A stretch of DNA of 60,681 nt from CAYTZH01 sp964442285 (lineage in GTDB: Bacteria; Myxococcota_A; UBA9160; JAFDET01). Positions 46,005 through 53,555 of the stretch are shown piece after piece. Position 1 is the first letter of the stretch. Each line of letters begins with the position of its first letter. A program made the translations under genes and the position numbers. Below the pieces are notes generated by a model that worked only from the letters and a program-made list of their open reading frames with translations, searched no databases and had not been told where the DNA came from. The stretch is taken from the NCBI GenBank assembly GCA_964442285.1, contig CAYTZH010000031.1, positions 1 through 60,681 of the forward strand, written 5' to 3'.

Positions 46005-47270
46005 TCAGGTCGCGGGGCCGGCGCAGCGCATGCCGGAGCCCGGCACGAACTGCCGGAAGGGGCCCGTCACCGCGTAGGTGATGCCGCGGCCGCGTCCGTT
46101 GCGCGCCCCGCGCTGGGAGCTGAAGTAGAGCACGTGCCCCCACGGATCGAAGGCGGGGCCCGTGATCTCGGAGCCGTCCTGGCCCTCGATCTGGACGATC
46201 GGGCTCACGGTGCCTTCCGGCGAGAGCAGCACCAGCTGCATGTCGCCGCCGTCCTCGGCCACCAGCAGGTCGCCGGAGCGGCCGGCGGCGAGGTTGTCGA
46301 CACCGCGCAGGATCAGCGCGTCCGGACCCGGCTCGTGGATGATGGCGAGGGTGGCGGTCTCCGGCGTGTAGGCCCAGACCCGGTTGTCGCCCTTGGTGGT
46401 GAAGTAGACGACCCCGCGGTCGCAGACGATGCCCTCGCCGCCGTCGAAGCCGCTGGCCTGGGGCAGCTGGAAGCGCACGGGATCGAGGAGCGCCGACGAC
46501 GGCACGGGGCGCGGCACCGGGTGCCAGACCACCGGACCGGGGCCGCCGTTGACCGCTTCGGCCGCCTCGAGGAGCCCCGACGAGAGGTCCGGATAGACGT
46601 CCGGCGTGAAGCGGTACAGGAGGCCGTCTCCCTCGTCCTCGGTCAGGTAGAGCCGCTGCTCCGCGGGATCGACCGCCACCGCCTCGTGGCTGAAGATGCC
46701 CAGGGCGTCGCGCCGCACCGCGGGCGTGGCGCCCGTGGGGTCGCACTCCCAGGCGAAGCCGCCGAAGTACTCCTCGCAGGAGATCCAGGTGCCCCAGGGC
46801 GTGGCGCCGCCGGCGCAGTTGATGAGGCTGAGGTTGCCGTCGAGGATGCGGTAGGCGTCGGTCACCGCGCCGCGGTGGTCGAAGCGCAGCGCGCCGGCCC
46901 CGCCGGCGTTCGGCCCCCCGAAAGCGGCGAAGTTCTCGCTGTTGGAGACGTAGATCCAGCCGTCGTCGGTGCGGAAGGTGGCGCCCCCGTCCGGGTCGAC
47001 GTGCCAGACGTAGCTGGTTCCGGGCACGGTCTCGCCGGAGACGGCGACCACCTGGGACTGGAAGCCGGCGGGCAGACGCAGACCGTTGGCGTCGGCCGCC
47101 TCCAGCGGGCCGTAGGGACCCGGCCCGTCGACGACCGGGCCGAGCGCCGCGAAGGCGCGCTGCCAGAGCGAGGAGCCCACCACGGCCGTGGCCGTGACGC
47201 CCGCGCTCAGGCGGAGGAAGGCGCGTCGGTCCAGTCCGCTCCGGGTCCCCATGTCCGACCTGTTGCCCAT
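46005..47270 (-). CDS. PhoX-like DUF839 protein, Tat-exported
   Basis: A 421-residue protein with a twin-arginine signal (DRRAFLRLSAG then a hydrophobic run to AFAA). The PhoX/DUF839 hallmark NCAGGATPWGTWISCEEYFGG is present, as are FSHEAVAVDP, YLTEDEGDGLLYRF and GGEGIVCD. PhoX enzymes are periplasmic calcium- and iron-dependent phosphatases; I infer a phosphatase or a related beta-propeller. The start is one of two nearby ATGs (47270, 47252) and overlaps the end of the upstream PEP-CTERM-like gene by up to 64 bp. Confidence 0.87.
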   Translation of the reverse strand: MGNRSDMGTRSGLDRRAFLRLSAGVTATAVVGSSLWQRAFAALGPVVDGPGPYGPLEAADANGLRLPAGFQSQVVAVSGETVPGTSYVWHVDPDGGATFRTDDGWIYVSNSENFAAFGGPNAGGAGALRFDHRGAVTDAYRILDGNLSLINCAGGATPWGTWISCEEYFGGFAWECDPTGATPAVRRDALGIFSHEAVAVDPAEQRLYLTEDEGDGLLYRFTPDVYPDLSSGLLEAAEAVNGGPGPVVWHPVPRPVPSSALLDPVRFQLPQASGFDGGEGIVCDRGVVYFTTKGDNRVWAYTPETATLAIIHEPGPDALILRGVDNLAAGRSGDLLVAEDGGDMQLVLLSPEGTVSPIVQIEGQDGSEITGPAFDPWGHVLYFSSQRGARNGRGRGITYAVTGPFRQFVPGSGMRCAGPAT

Positions 47271-48046
47271 GTCCGGCGTTCCCCCTCGCGGCGGGCGTCC
47301 CGTGCCGCCGCACGTGCGACCAGGCCGAGGGCGAGCGCAAGCAGTGAGGCGGTGGGTGCTTCGGGCAGCACCGCAAACTCCAGCGAGTATCGCCCCGCCG
47401 ACAGTCCGCTGTCGACGGAATCGGCCCGTGCGATCGCCGTGAGGGCATAGCGCACGCTCGGCTGCAGCGTGACGGTCGTTGCGAAAACTTCACTCCCGGT
47501 CGCGTCGAGGCGACGGCGCTCCACCGCACGCAGCGCGTCGAGGTCGAAGAGCTCCACCAGCGCGAAGCCGGCGCCGCCGCCGTTCTCCACCACCTCGACG
47601 GAGCCCGAGAAGGCGAAGTCGCCCGCGGTCTCCACCTGGAAGACCACGTCGAGGAACGACTCGCCCCGACCGAGGGCGAGCGCCGTGGGACCCGACACCG
47701 CGCTCGTGGCCGCGGCCTCTCCGCGGGCCTCCACGGAGTCGCCCATGATCACCGAGGACTGCAGACCGAGGGCGGTCGCACTGGCCTCGTCGGTGTTGGC
47801 CGCCGCCGCCCGCGAGTCGACGAACCCGTCGAAGGGCAGGCTCGGCCCCGTGGCGAAGGCCTCGTCGTCGAACTGCCCCGGCGCGCTGCTCTCCGCCTCG
47901 GCGAAGAGGCTGCGATCGTCGCGCTCCGGGAGGATCAGCGCCTTCGCACCCGACGTCGCGAGCAGCGGGACGAGGAGCGCGAGCACCGGGACGAGGCGCG
48001 CGAGCAGCCGCGGCGCCGCGCGGATCACGGGGGTGCGAAGGACCAT
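47207..48046 (-). CDS. Exported protein with PEP-CTERM-like C-terminus
   Basis: A 279-residue protein with an N-terminal signal (LLARLVPVLALLVPLLATSGAKA), an Ala/Ser-rich beta-type body (SGSVEVVENGGGAGFALVELFDLDAL) and a C-terminal sorting-like segment: LPEAPTAS, then a hydrophobic helix ending in RAAARDARR. That matches the order of PEP-CTERM signals, though PEA replaces PEP and about 25 unusual residues follow the basic cluster. Function unknown. It sits upstream of and overlaps the PhoX-like gene. Confidence 0.65.
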   Translation of the reverse strand: MVLRTPVIRAAPRLLARLVPVLALLVPLLATSGAKALILPERDDRSLFAEAESSAPGQFDDEAFATGPSLPFDGFVDSRAAAANTDEASATALGLQSSVIMGDSVEARGEAAATSAVSGPTALALGRGESFLDVVFQVETAGDFAFSGSVEVVENGGGAGFALVELFDLDALRAVERRRLDATGSEVFATTVTLQPSVRYALTAIARADSVDSGLSAGRYSLEFAVLPEAPTASLLALALGLVARAAARDARREGERRTWATGRTWGPGADWTDAPSSA

Positions 48047-48081
48047 GCGATCGGGAAGTGGACGCGAAGCCCACCCAGGTG

Positions 48082-48528
48082 TCAGTCGCGCTGGCGGGGA
48101 CGGGGCGGCCGGGGCGGGCTCTCGATCTCGGCGCGCAGGGTCTCCTCCACCCGATCCACGAGGCGGTCGACCCCGGAGCGGCGGCCCCGGGCCTTGCCCG
48201 GATCCCCGGGCTCGTCCTCGACGGGCGCGAACAGGCCCAGCCAGCTGTCGAAGCGCCGGCCCATCCGGAGGATCTCGCGGTACGGCCGCTCGGGGTTCGG
48301 GTCGCGGCTCAGCAGGCCCACGAGCGCGGCCAGGATCGTGGCGGGCGGGAGCATCGCGTCGCGCAGCCCCTCGAGCAGCATCTTGCCCTGGAACACCAGC
48401 ACCTCGCGGGCCAGCCGCCAGCGGCGCGCGCTCAGGCTGTCGTCCTCGCCGGCGTCCGGCGCGCGTCGCTCGGGCTCGGTCACCGGATGGTCCCCACGTC
48501 GGTCACGAGAGGGTCCCCCATCGCTCAC
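48082..48528 (-). CDS. Hypothetical protein downstream of the TVP38-family gene
   Basis: A 148-residue protein of unknown function from the GTG at 48528, which overlaps the upstream stop as GTGA; a second in-frame GTG at 48483 would give 133 residues. The core, LAREVLVFQGKMLLEGLRDAMLPPATILAALVGLLS followed by YREILRMGRRFDSWLGLF, has one amphipathic-to-hydrophobic helix that may touch the membrane. The tail is Pro/Arg-rich. I do not recognise a named family. Confidence 0.65.
   Translation of the reverse strand: MSDGGPSRDRRGDHPVTEPERRAPDAGEDDSLSARRWRLAREVLVFQGKMLLEGLRDAMLPPATILAALVGLLSRDPNPERPYREILRMGRRFDSWLGLFAPVEDEPGDPGKARGRRSGVDRLVDRVEETLRAEIESPPRPPRPRQRD
48481..48528 (-). repeat. Degenerate GTGA-bearing direct repeats at a gene junction
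   Basis: GTGA occurs at 48528, 48506 and 48483, spaced 22 and 23 bp, with similar sequence before each (GACC or AACC, then C-rich, then TCGTGA or CGGTGA). The first overlaps the TVP38-family stop. Because 22 plus 23 is 45, the first and last GTG are in the same frame, so either can start the next gene. It looks like an older version of the array at 24536-24608. Confidence 0.5.
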
Positions 48529-49286
48529 GAGACGGTTCCCGCATCGCGCGGCAGGTGGCGCAGGCGGCGCCAGACCGCGAGCCCCGCCAGCGCCGCCACG
48601 GCCAGCACCGCCGACGCGATGCCGAGTCGCGTCCAGTCGCCCTCCGCCAGGGAGTCTCCGAAGAAGCTGTACAGCAGGGTGCGCGGCACCAGCCCCGCCA
48701 CGGCGGCGAGGCCGAAGGCCCCCAGACCCATCCCGGACAGGCCCGCCGCCCCGTGACCCGCCGTGAGCGGCGTGATGGGCAGCGCCGTGTAGAGCGCGAT
48801 CCACGAGGCGCCGCGCCGGCGCACCCAGTCGTCGACCAGGGCGACGCCGCCCCGCAGGCGCTGCTCCAGGGCCTCCCGCCCCAGACCCCGGGCGATCCCG
48901 AAGACCAGGAGGGCATTGCCGGCGAAGCCCGCGATGCCGTAGAGCGTGCCCCCGATGATCCCGAACAGGAGCCCACCGGCGCTCATGAGCGCCCAGGAGG
49001 GAAGCATCAGGAACGGGCGCAGGGTGGCCGCGGCAACGAAGCCGGCCGGCGCCATCCAGCCCAGGGCGGCGATGCGCGCCCGCAGCGCCTCCGGGTCCAG
49101 CGAGAAGCCTTCCTCCCCGGCGTAGACGCGCCAGCTGACGAGCGCACCCGAGGCGAGGGCCACGAGGGCCAGGCCCCGCTGCAGGCGGCGCCGGGAGACT
49201 GCCCGGTGCGGCCTTCCGGAGCTAGGCTCCCCATGGGGATCGACGAGGCCCGGCTGCGGGTCCACGGATTGTCGGGTTGCCTCCAC
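48525..49286 (-). CDS. TVP38/TMEM64-family (VTT domain) membrane protein
   Basis: An integral membrane protein of up to 253 residues. The VTT/DedA-like core is clear: AGFVAAATLRPFLMLPSWALMSAGGLLFGIIGGTLYGIAGFAGNALLVFGIARGLG, then LYTALPITPLTAGHGAAGLSGM. Such proteins are linked to lipid scrambling. About five hydrophobic segments. The GTG at 49286 is the longest start; later GTGs at the same end are possible since the first 40 residues look poorly conserved. Divergent from the hemerythrin gene. Confidence 0.8.
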   Translation of the reverse strand: MEATRQSVDPQPGLVDPHGEPSSGRPHRAVSRRRLQRGLALVALASGALVSWRVYAGEEGFSLDPEALRARIAALGWMAPAGFVAAATLRPFLMLPSWALMSAGGLLFGIIGGTLYGIAGFAGNALLVFGIARGLGREALEQRLRGGVALVDDWVRRRGASWIALYTALPITPLTAGHGAAGLSGMGLGAFGLAAVAGLVPRTLLYSFFGDSLAEGDWTRLGIASAVLAVAALAGLAVWRRLRHLPRDAGTVS

Positions 49287-49330
49287 CGCCAGTGCGATGC
49301 ACGGTACCCGAAGGGAGTCTGGAGGGCGAC

Positions 49331-49768
49331 GTGAACGAGAAGCACGGACTCGAGCGCCGGGTCCGGCAGGAGACGCGGCGGATCTCGTCCCAGCACCGCA
49401 AGCTCGACACGCTCTTCGCGATGCTCGAGGCGGCGGTGCGCAACGCGGATCCGATCCTGGTGCGCCAGACCTTCGAGCGTTTCGGCGATGCCCTCGACGC
49501 CCACTTCAGCCTCGAGGACGGCTTCTACTTCCCGGCCCTCCACGGCCTCCACCCCGAGCTCGACCACCAGCTGGCAGAGCTGGTGAAGGAGCACGAGACG
49601 CTCCGGAGCGACCTCGCGGCCCTCGGCGCGGCGCTGGAGGACGGCCCCGCCTCGGCCGCGGAGGCGGCCCTGGACCGCTTCGCGGGCAGCCTGACGCTGC
49701 ACGAGGAGAAGGAGGAGCGGCTCGTGGCCGGGATCCGCGGCAGCCGTCGCCCCGCCGCCGCCGACTGA
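49331..49768 (+). CDS. Hemerythrin HHE-domain protein
   Basis: A 145-residue four-helix protein with the HHE di-iron ligand pattern: SSQHRKLDTLF, LDAHFSLEDGFYFPAL, KEHETLRSDL and LTLHEEKEERL. These proteins bind O2 or handle iron or NO stress. GTG start preceded by GGAGG. It is one more di-iron protein in this window alongside the pair at 26534-28233. Confidence 0.88.
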   Translation: MNEKHGLERRVRQETRRISSQHRKLDTLFAMLEAAVRNADPILVRQTFERFGDALDAHFSLEDGFYFPALHGLHPELDHQLAELVKEHETLRSDLAALGAALEDGPASAAEAALDRFAGSLTLHEEKEERLVAGIRGSRRPAAAD

Positions 49769-49792
49769 CGATCCACTGGTTTCGTTTCCGGA

Positions 49793-49806
49793 GTGAAACA
49801 GTTCAC
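49793..49806. promoter_or_regulatory. GTGAA-N4-TTCAC inverted repeat
   Basis: Perfect 5-bp arms GTGAA and TTCAC around ACAG, in the 86-bp gap before the multi-TM protein gene. A further GTTTC/GAAAC pair surrounds it. TTGACT (about 49828) lies downstream as a possible -35. Possible operator. Confidence 0.3.
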
Positions 49807-49854
49807 ACCGTCCCGGCGTGGACCGTGGTTGACTCCCGCTGGGAGGTTCGGACC

Positions 49855-51024
49855 ATGGACGCGTCCAGCCGCGAGGACGTCGCCGGCTCGTCTTGGAGCG
49901 GGCAGGCGGGCTATCTCTCCGACCCCGCGATCGCCCCGCTCCACGCCGGCCTGCGGCTGCTGCTCCGGCTCGTCCGACAGGGGGGCGATCCGCCCCGCAA
50001 GCCGGTCTGCCCGTTCTGGCACGGGGTCTTCGAGCGCTCCCCCCTGGCGCCGGTGCCGACGGGGCTGTGCATCGCCCTGCTGCTGATCCTCGCCTTCAGT
50101 GTCTTCGACCTGCTCGAGGGTCGCTGGGATCCCTTCTTCGCCGGCATGGTCGGTCTCTGGGACCACGTGGAGCTCCGGAGCGCGGTGGTCACCGCGCTGC
50201 TGCTGGCGGGAATCGTGGTGACCCATCGCATCGAGGAGGTGGGCACCACCGGCGATCTCGCGCGGCTGCTTCCCCAGCTCGACGTGGGGGGAGCCGATGC
50301 TCCCGCCGTGCGGGACGACCTCGGGCGGCCGCACCCGGCCGCACTGCTCGGCGTGGGCGCACTCGGCGCCGGGGCCGTCGCCGCCATCGTCCCGTTCCTG
50401 TACCTGGAGCCGACGCGGTTCCTCGACACCGACACCTTCTTCCTGCCCTCGGTGATCTTCGACTTGGGCGTGGGCGCGGTGATCGGCTGGACCCTCTTCC
50501 GGACGCTGTTCGCGGGCATCGTCGAGGACGTCGCCTTCGCCGGGCTCTCGCGCCAGGTGCGCGAGATCGACCTGCTCGACCTGCGGCCCCTCTCCCCGTT
50601 CGCCCGTCGCGGCATGCGCCGGGCGCTGCGCTGGGGCCTGCTGGCCTCGATCGCGGCGTTCGTCTTCGTCGACGCGGGCTACGTCGAGCCGCCGGCCGTG
50701 CTCTTCGCCGGCATCATCGGGGTGGCGATGACGAGCTTCCTCGTCCCCGTCTACGGCATCCACCAGCGCATCCGCGACGAGAAGCAGCGGCTGCTGGAGG
50801 ACCTGCAGACCCAGATCCGACGCGAGCGCGATCGCGTGCAGCGCGAGGGCGGGCGCGGACACCTGGCCGACCTGCTGGCCTGGGAGGGACGGATCGCAGC
50901 GGCCCGGGTCTGGCCGGTGAACACCTCGATGCTGCTGCGCCTGGCGCTCTTCCTGGTGCTGCCTCTCGGCTCCTGGCTCGGCGGCGCCTTCGTGGAGCGC
51001 CTGGTCGACGCCGCCCTGGACTGA
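49855..51024 (+). CDS. Multi-pass membrane protein of unknown function
   Basis: A 389-residue protein with about six hydrophobic segments (TGLCIALLLILAFSVFDLL; AVVTALLLAGIVVTH; ALLGVGALGAGAVAAIVPFLY; VIFDLGVGAVIGWTLFRTLF; LLASIAAFVFVDAG; VLFAGIIGVAMTSFLVPVYGI) and a last one near the C-terminus, after a coiled charged stretch (HQRIRDEKQRLLEDLQTQIRRERDRVQ). An N-terminal RKPVCPFWHGVFE motif is notable. No family recognised. ATG start follows GGGAGG. Confidence 0.75.
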   Translation: MDASSREDVAGSSWSGQAGYLSDPAIAPLHAGLRLLLRLVRQGGDPPRKPVCPFWHGVFERSPLAPVPTGLCIALLLILAFSVFDLLEGRWDPFFAGMVGLWDHVELRSAVVTALLLAGIVVTHRIEEVGTTGDLARLLPQLDVGGADAPAVRDDLGRPHPAALLGVGALGAGAVAAIVPFLYLEPTRFLDTDTFFLPSVIFDLGVGAVIGWTLFRTLFAGIVEDVAFAGLSRQVREIDLLDLRPLSPFARRGMRRALRWGLLASIAAFVFVDAGYVEPPAVLFAGIIGVAMTSFLVPVYGIHQRIRDEKQRLLEDLQTQIRRERDRVQREGGRGHLADLLAWEGRIAAARVWPVNTSMLLRLALFLVLPLGSWLGGAFVERLVDAALD

Positions 51025-51766
51025 CGCAGGGAAGCGGCGCCGCGGCCGACGCCTTCCAGGCCTCGAAGCGGGCGCGCAGGAGCGCCACCGGGCTCGGACC
51101 GTTCTCGGGCTGCTCCTCCACCAGGAGCCGGAGGGTCGGCGCGTCGGGCGGATCGCGGGGCAGGGCCACGGCCAGCACGGCCGAGAGCGCCGCCTGCTCC
51201 GGGCTGCAGCGGCGATCGCCGCCGGCGGCCGCCCCGGCCTCGAGCGCGACGAGCAGTCGCTCGGCGAGGGAGTGCGGGCAGCGCGCCGGGGCCGCCAGCC
51301 AGGCCCGTCGCGTGGCCTCGACCACTTCGGCGTCGACCAGCAGGTTGCCCTGCACGGCCGCGTCGGGTGCCGTGCGCGCACCGGCCCAGCCGAAGGTCCA
51401 GCTGCCGGTGAACACCGCGGGCGGGCCCGCGAACGCCGCCGCGCCGTACTGGCGCAGTCGGTAGGCGGGGACGAAGCCGAGCCAGGCATCGAAGTGGGAG
51501 CCCGCTACGGCCTCGAGCGCGGCGGCGGGCGTCTCGCCCTCGCCCAGGAGTGCCACGGCGCGGTCGCGGCCGGCCCGCGAGGACAGGGCCTGGGCGGCCA
51601 CCGCGCCCATACCGGGGGCGAGTCCCACGATGACCTCCACCCCACCGATGCACGAGGCGCCGGCCACCCCCACCGCGCGGGTCCCGGGATCGACGGCCGC
51701 CACCGACCAGGTGGCGGCCGCCGGCGTCGCCGCGAGCAGGACCCCCAGCAGGACGAGGTGTCGCAT
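50714..51766 (-). CDS. DUF1028-family protein with antisense-overlapping tail
   Basis: A DUF1028 (Ntn-hydrolase-like) protein, probably exported: signal MRHLVLLGVLLAATPAAA, then TWSVAAVDPGTRAVGVAGASCIGG, GMGAVAAQALSS, GNLLVDAEVVEA and RCPHSLAERLLVALEAG. The recognisable part ends near 51020 (about 248 residues), the usual family size. The frame has no stop there and runs on for about 100 Arg/Pro-rich residues antisense to the multi-TM gene, ending at 50714. The tail may be real readthrough, or a frameshift removed the original stop. Confidence 0.8.
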   Translation of the reverse strand: MRHLVLLGVLLAATPAAATWSVAAVDPGTRAVGVAGASCIGGVEVIVGLAPGMGAVAAQALSSRAGRDRAVALLGEGETPAAALEAVAGSHFDAWLGFVPAYRLRQYGAAAFAGPPAVFTGSWTFGWAGARTAPDAAVQGNLLVDAEVVEATRRAWLAAPARCPHSLAERLLVALEAGAAAGGDRRCSPEQAALSAVLAVALPRDPPDAPTLRLLVEEQPENGPSPVALLRARFEAWKASAAAPLPCVSPGRRRPGAPRRRRRARSREAAPGRAPGAAASRCSPARPGPLRSVPPRPAGRPGVRARPRAARDRARVGSGSAGPPAAAASRRGCAGGCRRRGRGSSSSPPR

Positions 51767-51771
51767 TCGGC

Positions 51772-52039
51772 CTAGACGTCGGTGATCGCCACGGGGTCCG
51801 GCTGGCCGCGGACCCGATCGAGCCAGCCGCGCACCGCGGGGTAGCGGCCGAGGTCGCAATCCGCCTCGTGGGCCACATGGGTGTAGGCGTAGAGCGCGAT
51901 GTCGGCGCTGGTGCAGGTCTCGTCGACGAAGAAGGCGCGATCCGCCAGGTGGCGCTCCATCACGTCCAGGGCCTGGCTCGGGGACGAGCAGGGGGATCCT
52001 GCCGTTGGGGTTCAGGGCGTAGTCGTAGAGGCGGAGCAT
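51772..52039 (-). pseudogene. Glutathione S-transferase remnant
   Basis: Three GST blocks remain, out of normal order length: an N-terminal strand (MLRLYDYA) runs directly into NPNGRIPLL, which normally lies about 40 residues later; then, in another frame, SPSQALDVMERHL followed by the C-terminal ADRAFFVDETCTSADIALYAY and YPAVRGWLDRV. Two internal deletions, one with a frameshift, would explain it. The full gene should be about 600 bp, but only about 270 bp are present. Confidence 0.7.
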
Positions 52040-52051
52040 GCGCCGGAAACG

Positions 52052-52057
52052 TATCAT
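52052..52057 (+). promoter_or_regulatory. -10 element for a probably leaderless carotenoid-oxygenase mRNA
   Basis: TATCAT lies 8 nt before the ATG at 52066, with no ribosome site between. It overlaps the first codons of the GST remnant on the other strand. Confidence 0.45.
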
Positions 52058-52065
52058 GGCGGGTC

Positions 52066-53529
52066 ATGACCGCCGCCACCGATCGCTCCGCCGGCCCCGC
52101 GCGCGCCCCCGAGAATCCCTACCTGCAGGGCGCCTTCGCGCCCGTCGACCTCGAGCAGGACGCCGAGCTGCGTCCCGTGGAGGGAGAGATCCCGCCGGAC
52201 CTCTGCGGCGTCTTCCTGCGCAACGGCCCGAACCCGGTGCTCCCTCCGCGCGGTCGCTACCACTGGTTCGACGGCGACGGCATGGTGCACGCGGTGGCGT
52301 TCCGCGACGGGCAGGCCCGCTATCGCAACCGCTGGCTTCCCACCGAGGGCCTGGCCGCCGAGCGCGCCGCCGGGCGGAGCCTCTGGCCAGGCTACATGGA
52401 GCGACCGGACCCGTCGGCGCCGCCGGGCGCCGGCTCCGACGGCTGGCTCAAGGACACGGCCAACACGGATCTGGTGTTCCACGCCGGTCGGGTGCTGGCG
52501 CTCTGGTACCAGTGCGGCCTGCCCTACGGACTCGACCCGGAGACCCTCGTTTGTACCGGCCCCGAGACCTTCGGGGGCCGCCTGCCCCGCAGCGTCTCCG
52601 CCCACGCCAAGGTGGATCCCGTCACGGGGGAGCTCGTCTTCTTCGACTACGCCACCCGCGCGCCCTACCTGACCCACGCGGTGGTATCGGCCGACGGCCG
52701 CACCCTCTCCTGCGTCGACGTGGACCTGCCGGCGCCGCGCCTGCCCCACGACATGGCGATCACCGAGCGCTACTCGGTGCTGATGGACCTGCCGCTCTTC
52801 TGGGACCCGAGCCTGCTGCCGCGCGGCATCCACCGGCTCGGCTACCACGACGACCTGCCGAGCCGCTTCGCCGTGCTGCCCCGCCACGGCGGGCCGGACG
52901 ACGTGCGCTGGTTCGAGGCGGAGCCCGGCTACATCTACCACGTGGTGAACGCCTGGGAGGAGGACGAGGCGATCGTGATGGTCGCCTGCAAGGTGGTGGA
53001 CCCGGGCATGCGCCACACCCCGGTGCCGGAGGGCCCGCTCGGCAAGATGCTCGCCACCCTGCGCCTGGACGCGCGCCTCCACCGCTGGCGCTTCGACCTG
53101 CGCACCGGGCAGACGCGGGAGGAGCCCCTCGACGATCGCAACGCCGAGTTCCCGAGCGTCGACAACCGGGTGCTGGGCCGCCGGGGGCGCTACGGCTACC
53201 TGGTGCGCATCGCTGACACGCCGACGCTGCTCTTCGACGGCCTGATCCGGGTCGATCTCGAGACGGGCGCGCAGACCGTGCACGCGCTCGAGCCCGGCTG
53301 GTACGCCAGCGAGGCCCACTTCGCGCCCCGCGCCGCGGGCGCCGACGAGGACGACGGCTACCTGGTGACGATCGTGACCAACGCCGCCGGCACGGCCTCC
53401 GAGGCGCGCGTGCTCGACGCCCGCCAGCTCGACGCCGCGCCCGTGGCCCGGCTGCCCCTGCCCGCCCGCGTGCCGATCGGGTTCCACGCCTGCTGGGTGG
53501 AGGGCGACGCCCTGGGATGGCGAGCGTGA
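52066..53529 (+). CDS. Carotenoid cleavage oxygenase family protein
   Basis: A 487-residue seven-bladed propeller iron oxygenase. The four iron-binding His are in VSAHAKVD, LPHDMAITE, YHVVNAWEE and GFHACWVEG. GVFLRNGPNP, FDGDGMVHAVAF and the FEAEPG loop are family landmarks. It may cleave carotenoids, apocarotenoids or lignin-derived stilbenes; substrate cannot be read from sequence. Its TGA overlaps a GTG that begins a nine-codon micro-ORF before the SDR gene. Confidence 0.93.
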   Translation: MTAATDRSAGPARAPENPYLQGAFAPVDLEQDAELRPVEGEIPPDLCGVFLRNGPNPVLPPRGRYHWFDGDGMVHAVAFRDGQARYRNRWLPTEGLAAERAAGRSLWPGYMERPDPSAPPGAGSDGWLKDTANTDLVFHAGRVLALWYQCGLPYGLDPETLVCTGPETFGGRLPRSVSAHAKVDPVTGELVFFDYATRAPYLTHAVVSADGRTLSCVDVDLPAPRLPHDMAITERYSVLMDLPLFWDPSLLPRGIHRLGYHDDLPSRFAVLPRHGGPDDVRWFEAEPGYIYHVVNAWEEDEAIVMVACKVVDPGMRHTPVPEGPLGKMLATLRLDARLHRWRFDLRTGQTREEPLDDRNAEFPSVDNRVLGRRGRYGYLVRIADTPTLLFDGLIRVDLETGAQTVHALEPGWYASEAHFAPRAAGADEDDGYLVTIVTNAAGTASEARVLDARQLDAAPVARLPLPARVPIGFHACWVEGDALGWRA

Positions 53530-53555
53530 GCGACACCACCCGATCGCGCTCGTGA
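53526..53555 (+). CDS. Nine-codon micro-ORF bridging two genes
   Basis: GTG at 53526 overlaps the oxygenase TGA; the frame reads MSDTTRSRS and stops at TGA 53553-53555, which overlaps the SDR GTG at 53552. The two GTGAGCGA sites are 26 bp apart (3n+2). Structure parallels the micro-ORFs at 24536-24608 and 38867-38893. Whether it is translated is unknown. Confidence 0.4.
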   Translation: MSDTTRSRS

